64,000 nt of DNA from Aquihabitans sp. G128 (GTDB lineage Bacteria > Actinomycetota > Acidimicrobiia > Acidimicrobiales > Iamiaceae). The notes under the pieces were generated by a model. It worked only from the letters and a program-made list of their open reading frames with translations. It was not told the origin of the DNA and did no database searches. The position numbers and the translations under genes were made by a program. Shown piece by piece: positions 60,177 to 64,000 of this stretch (positions are counted from its first letter, which is position 1; every line of letters begins with the position of its first letter). The stretch lies in assembly GCF_019048865.1 (NCBI RefSeq), contig NZ_CP077604.1, positions 620,001-684,000 on the forward strand. The letters are read 5' to 3'.

Positions 60177-62261
60177 TCAGCGGCCGGCGGCGGTCTGGGC
60201 CTTCTGCCACATCTGGAGGTAGGCCTCGGCGCCGTGGGACAGGTCCTCGACGATCTGGGGGCCGGCGAGGTGGCGGAGGTCCTCGATGTAGTCGGGGAAC
60301 AGGCCGTAGTTGGCCACGCCGTCGACGTTGACGTCCCAGCGGCGGGTGCCGGACACCGACTGCGACATGGTGGTGCCGCCGTCGAAGGTCTTGTACGGGT
60401 ACGTGACCGGGTTGGCGGCGGCGCCCGGGCGGGGGCCGGCCTGGGCGCCGAGGCCGTTGGTGTCGGAGCCGTAGCCGACGCCGAAGTAGGACCCAGCCGG
60501 CCGCAGGGACCGGGCCAGCTTCCACGCCGTCACGTAGTCGGGGGCGGTGCGGGCATACGGCGCCACCACGCCGCCGAGCGCCTGGAGCCGCTTCTGCGAG
60601 GTGGCGTCGCCCCAGCTGTGGCTGCTGATCAGGCCGGGGTAGTGCAGGCGCTCGAGCACCCCGAGGGCCTCGTTGCGGGCCTTCACGCTGAAGTGGTCGG
60701 TCTCCACGATCATCCCGCGCTCGGCCATGCCCTCGATGGTGTGGATGCCGAGGTCGGTCAGGCCCCGGGGGTTGCAGAGGGGGCCGGGCGGATAGGCGGG
60801 CAGGTCGCCGTCGAGCAGCGGGGCCACGCCGAGGCCGAGCACGGCGTAGACGGTGGCCTGGTTGCCCGACAGGTTGGTGGGGGAGTTGTCCGCCTCGGCG
60901 CCCGCGGCGCAGGGCACCGGTTGCCACCACTCGCCGGTGGCCCACTTGTTGCCGACGTTCACGAGCAGGCCGGTGGCGTCGTCGTCGTACGCGGTGCCGC
61001 CGAGGGCGTTGTCGAACTTGTGCACGGGGAAGAGCGACCGCACGCCCATGGCGTAGACCTCGTCGAGGTTGCGATCGATCTGGGCCGCGGTGCACCTCGG
61101 CGTGTCGCCGGTGCGGCCGCAGTCGAGCACCTCGGAGACCTCGATGCCCAGGACGACGGCCAGCTTGCCGTCGTTGATCACCCGGCGGGCCTCGGCCGGC
61201 GACTTGACGATCCGGAAGAAGCCCTTGCCCGGCCCGCCGAACTGGGCGTCGATGTAGTCCTGCAGGTCGCGGAGGTCCTGGGCCTGCAAGCGGGCGGAGT
61301 CCATCTCGTTGCAGCTGGTGCCGGCCTTCAGGGGATAGATCTCGCACAGGGCCCGGTTCTCGACCAGGTCGGTGACCATGACGCGCAGCCCGCCGCGCCA
61401 CGCCCGCTCGATCCAGCGCCAGTAGGTGCCCTCGTGGGTGAGCGAGTCGGCCCGGGGCCAGCCCTTGAAGCTGGGCCAGCCGTCGGTGTCGTGGGTGCCG
61501 ACGGGGACACCGGTGGCGAAGAGGTTCTCGGCCGCCGCCGCCACGCCGTTGGGCTGGTGGTCGAGGCAGTCCTCCAGGGCGACGGTGACGCCGTAGGGGC
61601 TCCAGGGTCGCCCGCAGTGGAACTTGCCGCCGAGGAAGCGGAAGGCCGACACGTGGGTGTGGGCGTCGAGGAAGCCACGCACCGGTGCCGTGGGGCTGGC
61701 GCCCTTGAACGGCGTGCCGGTGGCGCCGGGGGAGATGTCGGGCCACGCGGTGCAGCCGGTGGCCGGTGCCAGGCTCCAGCGGAACTGGCCGGCGGTGCCC
61801 TGCACCAGGCGGCCGCCGCTGGCGGTCACGGCGAGGCCCCGACCGCCCTCGAGTGCGGTGAAGGCGAGCTTGCCGTCGCGGGTGGTGAGCTTCCAGTCGG
61901 CCGTGGGGCCCGGCGTGGCGGTCGTCGTGACGGCACCGAGCGCGCCGACCTGGGGCATCTGGCCACCCGTGCCGAAGAGCAGGTAGCGGCCGAGCGCGGT
62001 GGCCTGGAGGCGGAAGGGGGTGGCGGTCTTGGCGTCGGTCCGGGTGGCGACGTAGCCGAGGGCGTCGCGGGCCACGTAGCGCCCGGTGGTGTCGTCGCGC
62101 AGGGCGTAGCAGCCGTTGGCGAAGGCGTAGACGTCGATCGGCCTGGCCGGGGCGGTCGTCGGCTCGCAGGCGGCGAGCCCGGTCACGGCGAGGGCCAGGA
62201 CCAGCAGCGAGGCGGCGGCCCAGCGCGTCGTCGCGCCGATGCGCCCGTTCGTCGGTCCCAC
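60177..62261 (-). CDS. secreted metal-dependent hydrolase (M19/amidohydrolase-like) lipoprotein
   Basis: A 694-residue lipoprotein with lipobox VTGLAACEP after a signal sequence (AAASLLVLALAVTGLAAC). Residues about 40-170 form a beta-trefoil-like part (YALRDDTTGRYVARDALGYV, TPFRLQATALGRYLLFGTGG). The catalytic part has FLDAHTHVSAFRFLGG (His-x-His), VVLGIEVSEVLDC (acidic ligand), IVETDHFSVKARNEALGVLE, LISSHSWGDATSQKRLQALG and GYGSDTNGLGAQAGPRPGAA (an aspartate motif seen in peptidase M19-like enzymes). The substrate is unknown; peptides or cyclic amides are likely. GTG at 62261 follows GGAGGAG. It diverges from queA. Confidence 0.78.
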   Translation of the reverse strand: MGPTNGRIGATTRWAAASLLVLALAVTGLAACEPTTAPARPIDVYAFANGCYALRDDTTGRYVARDALGYVATRTDAKTATPFRLQATALGRYLLFGTGGQMPQVGALGAVTTTATPGPTADWKLTTRDGKLAFTALEGGRGLAVTASGGRLVQGTAGQFRWSLAPATGCTAWPDISPGATGTPFKGASPTAPVRGFLDAHTHVSAFRFLGGKFHCGRPWSPYGVTVALEDCLDHQPNGVAAAAENLFATGVPVGTHDTDGWPSFKGWPRADSLTHEGTYWRWIERAWRGGLRVMVTDLVENRALCEIYPLKAGTSCNEMDSARLQAQDLRDLQDYIDAQFGGPGKGFFRIVKSPAEARRVINDGKLAVVLGIEVSEVLDCGRTGDTPRCTAAQIDRNLDEVYAMGVRSLFPVHKFDNALGGTAYDDDATGLLVNVGNKWATGEWWQPVPCAAGAEADNSPTNLSGNQATVYAVLGLGVAPLLDGDLPAYPPGPLCNPRGLTDLGIHTIEGMAERGMIVETDHFSVKARNEALGVLERLHYPGLISSHSWGDATSQKRLQALGGVVAPYARTAPDYVTAWKLARSLRPAGSYFGVGYGSDTNGLGAQAGPRPGAAANPVTYPYKTFDGGTTMSQSVSGTRRWDVNVDGVANYGLFPDYIEDLRHLAGPQIVEDLSHGAEAYLQMWQKAQTAAGR

Positions 62262-62415
62262 GTGTCGATCTCCTCCGTCGTCGGTGCCCGTGCGCCCGCC
62301 CGGGCCTCGCGCCGGGCCCGGTGCCGGCGTCCCGGACGGGTTCGCCCCGGCACCGGACGATCCCTGCCGGGCCCGGTGTGACCTGCGGCGGGTGGGGGCG
62401 GGGGCGAGCGGTTCG

Positions 62416-62430
62416 TAGGATCCTCGGGCC
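62416..62430 (+). promoter_or_regulatory. likely leaderless promoter of queA-tgt
   Basis: TAGGAT (62416-62421) lies 9 bases before the queA ATG, with no ribosome binding site. The spacing is a little longer than at other genes in the window. Confidence 0.45.
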
Positions 62431-63477
62431 ATGGACGCCGCCGAGCTCGACTACGACCTGCCGGCGTCGGCCATCGCCCAGCACCCGGTGGAGCCCCGCG
62501 ACGCCGCCCGCCTCCTGGTGGACCAGGGCCCGGGCCGGGCGCCGGAGCACCGCACCGTCGCCGCCCTGGCCGACCTGCTCGACCCGGCCGACGTGCTGGT
62601 CGTCAACGACACCCGCGTGATCCCGGCCCGGCTCCACCTCCGGAAGGCCACGGGTGGGGCGGTCGAGGTGCTGCTCCTGGAGCGGCGGCCCGAGGGCTGG
62701 TGGGAGGCGCTGGTGAAGCCCAGCCGTCGGGTGGCGCCCGGCTCGGTGCTGGTGCCGGCTGCGGACGGGCCGTCGGGCGACGTGCGCGTGGAGGTGGGGG
62801 AGGTGCTGGGGGCCGACGGCCGGCGCCGGGTCACCGTCCACGGTGGCACCGACGACGACCTCGCCGTCCTGGCCCAGGTCGGCGAGGTGCCGCTCCCGCC
62901 GTACATCCACGAGCCGCTCGCCGACCCCGAGCGCTACCAGACCGTCTTCGCCCGCCACCCCGGTTCGGTGGCCGCTCCCACCGCCGGGCTGCACCTCACC
63001 GACGCCGTCCTCGACCGGTGCCGGGCCCGCGGGATCACCGTCGTGGCGGTGGAGCTGGTGGTGGGGCTGGGCACCTTCCGCCCGATCACCGCCGACCGGG
63101 TGGAGGACCACCCCATGCACGCCGAGCGCTACCGCATCCCGGCTGCCACCCGGCAGGTGCTGCAGGCGGACCGCGCCGGAGGGCGGGTGGTGGCGGTGGG
63201 CACCACGGTGGTCCGAGCCCTGGAGAGCTGGGCCGAGACCGGCGCGGACGAGGGCGACACCCGCCTCTTCATCCACGGCGATCGCCCCTTCGCGGTGGTC
63301 GACCGCCTGCTCACCAACTTCCACGTCCCGCGGTCGTCGCTGCTCGCCCTCGTGCAGGCCCTGGTGGGCCCACGCTGGCGCGACCTCTACGCCGAGGCCC
63401 TCGCAGAGGGCTACCGCTTCCTCTCCTTCGGCGATGCCATGCTGCTGCGCCCCGACCCGGCAGGACCCCCGGCATGA
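62431..63477 (+). CDS. queA: S-adenosylmethionine:tRNA ribosyltransferase-isomerase
   Basis: A 348-residue enzyme of queuosine synthesis that transfers ribose from SAM to preQ1 in tRNA. YDLPASAIAQHPVEPRDAAR is the typical start, then VVNDTRVIPARLHLRKATGG, YIHEPLADPERYQTVFARHP, GSVAAPTAGLHLTDAVL, LVVGLGTFRPITADRVEDH and FIHGDRPFAVVDRLLTNFH. The stop overlaps tgt by 4 bases (ATGA), the usual pairing. Confidence 0.96.
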   Translation: MDAAELDYDLPASAIAQHPVEPRDAARLLVDQGPGRAPEHRTVAALADLLDPADVLVVNDTRVIPARLHLRKATGGAVEVLLLERRPEGWWEALVKPSRRVAPGSVLVPAADGPSGDVRVEVGEVLGADGRRRVTVHGGTDDDLAVLAQVGEVPLPPYIHEPLADPERYQTVFARHPGSVAAPTAGLHLTDAVLDRCRARGITVVAVELVVGLGTFRPITADRVEDHPMHAERYRIPAATRQVLQADRAGGRVVAVGTTVVRALESWAETGADEGDTRLFIHGDRPFAVVDRLLTNFHVPRSSLLALVQALVGPRWRDLYAEALAEGYRFLSFGDAMLLRPDPAGPPA

Positions 63478-64000
63478 AGCTCACCATCGACGTCGCCGCC
63501 ACCGACGGCGCAGCCCGCACCGGCACGATCGCAACGCCGCGAGGTGTGCTGCCCACGCCGCTGTTCATGCCGGTGGGCACCAAGGCCGCGGTGAAGACCC
63601 TCACCCCGCCGGACCTGGAGGCCCTGGGCGTCCCGCTCATCCTCGGCAACACCTACCACCTCATGCTCAAGCCGGGCGCCGACCTCGTGGCCGACCTGGG
63701 CGGCCTCCACCGGTTCATGAGCTGGGACGGCCACGTGCTCACCGACTCCGGTGGCTTCCAGATCTTCTCGCTCAAGCCCAAGGTGACCGACGAGGGCGCC
63801 ACGTTCCGGTCGACGTACGACGGCTCGACGCACCACCTCAGCCCGGAGGAGGCCGCCGTCATCCAGAGCAAGCTCGGCGGCGACATCCAGATGGTGCTCG
63901 ACGTGTGCCCGCCGCTCCCGTCGACGGACCGGGTGGTGCGCGCCGCGGTGGAGCGGACCGGGCGCTGGGCCGAGCGGGGGCGCCGCTCGTTCCTGGAGCA
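63474..64000 (+). CDS. tgt: queuine/preQ1 tRNA-ribosyltransferase, N-terminal part (right edge partial)
   Basis: The first 175 residues of tRNA-guanine transglycosylase; the gene runs off the right edge. FMPVGTKAAVKTLTPPDLEA, ILGNTYHLMLKPGADLVADL, the catalytic segment VLTDSGGFQIFSLKPKVTDE, FRSTYDGSTHHLSPEEAAVI and LGGDIQMVLDVCPP are all family signatures. It swaps guanine 34 for preQ1 in the tRNAs, and QueA acts next. It overlaps queA (ATGA). Confidence 0.95.
   Translation, partial: MKLTIDVAATDGAARTGTIATPRGVLPTPLFMPVGTKAAVKTLTPPDLEALGVPLILGNTYHLMLKPGADLVADLGGLHRFMSWDGHVLTDSGGFQIFSLKPKVTDEGATFRSTYDGSTHHLSPEEAAVIQSKLGGDIQMVLDVCPPLPSTDRVVRAAVERTGRWAERGRRSFLE

Noticed and set aside
59872-63324. 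A 1150-residue minus-strand protein spanning the metal hydrolase and queA
   Set aside because: It overlaps well-supported genes in other frames, and contains no domain.

Overview
This 64 kb window is very GC-rich, densely coding chromosomal DNA from an actinobacterium. The lineage is inferred from gene content: the phosphatidylinositol mannoside (PIM) gene order, a mycothiol ligase (MshC), an F420:NADPH oxidoreductase, TACO1-type YebC, ruvCAB and many GTG starts. An Acidimicrobiia-like organism would fit, but that needs a marker-gene tree. There are no phage genes, transposases, CRISPR arrays, rRNAs or tRNAs that I can recognise. The first gene (a LuxR-type regulator) and the last (tgt) run off the edges.

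Layout. 1-13 kb: LuxR regulator; an acyl-CoA dehydrogenase behind an operator-like palindrome; a 302-bp perfect tandem duplication of that gene's 3' end; two response regulators diverging from a very large PAS/GGDEF/PAS/GGDEF/EAL/histidine-kinase hybrid; a separate diguanylate cyclase; rhodanese; a second acyl-CoA dehydrogenase; a lipoprotein. 13-24.4 kb: a likely polyamine uptake and catabolism region (Lrp regulator, alanine dehydrogenase, class III aminotransferase, potCBDA transporter, aminoaldehyde dehydrogenase, FAD-dependent amine oxidase). 24.6-32.8 kb: a von Willebrand D-type lipoprotein, an aminotransferase with thiamine pyrophosphokinase, glycogen debranching enzyme, ankyrin protein, ABC ATPase. 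32.9-42 kb: F420:NADPH oxidoreductase, mshC, a PlsC acyltransferase, then thrS-HIT-membrane protein-pgsA-acyltransferase-pimA, nearly the order of the Mycobacterium PIM cluster. 42-50 kb: lemA-htpX, DUF3048 lipoprotein, alpha/beta hydrolase, pdxST, yebC, aldo/keto reductase, peroxiredoxin, Sufu-domain protein. 50-57 kb: an ECF42-like sigma factor with its DGPF/YCII partner, an ABC exporter, ruvCAB, carbonic anhydrase. 57-64 kb: GCS2 ligase, M20 amidohydrolase, secreted metal-dependent hydrolase, queA-tgt.

Three features cut across the map. First, at least eight genes change frame at runs of five to eight G or C, which points to systematic homopolymer errors in the assembly (ald may be a ninth). 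Second, several gene-end gaps carry tandem long hairpins whose copies differ by compensating or fold-preserving changes. Third, many genes have a TANNNT box 6 to 9 bases before the start codon, suggesting widespread leaderless transcription.
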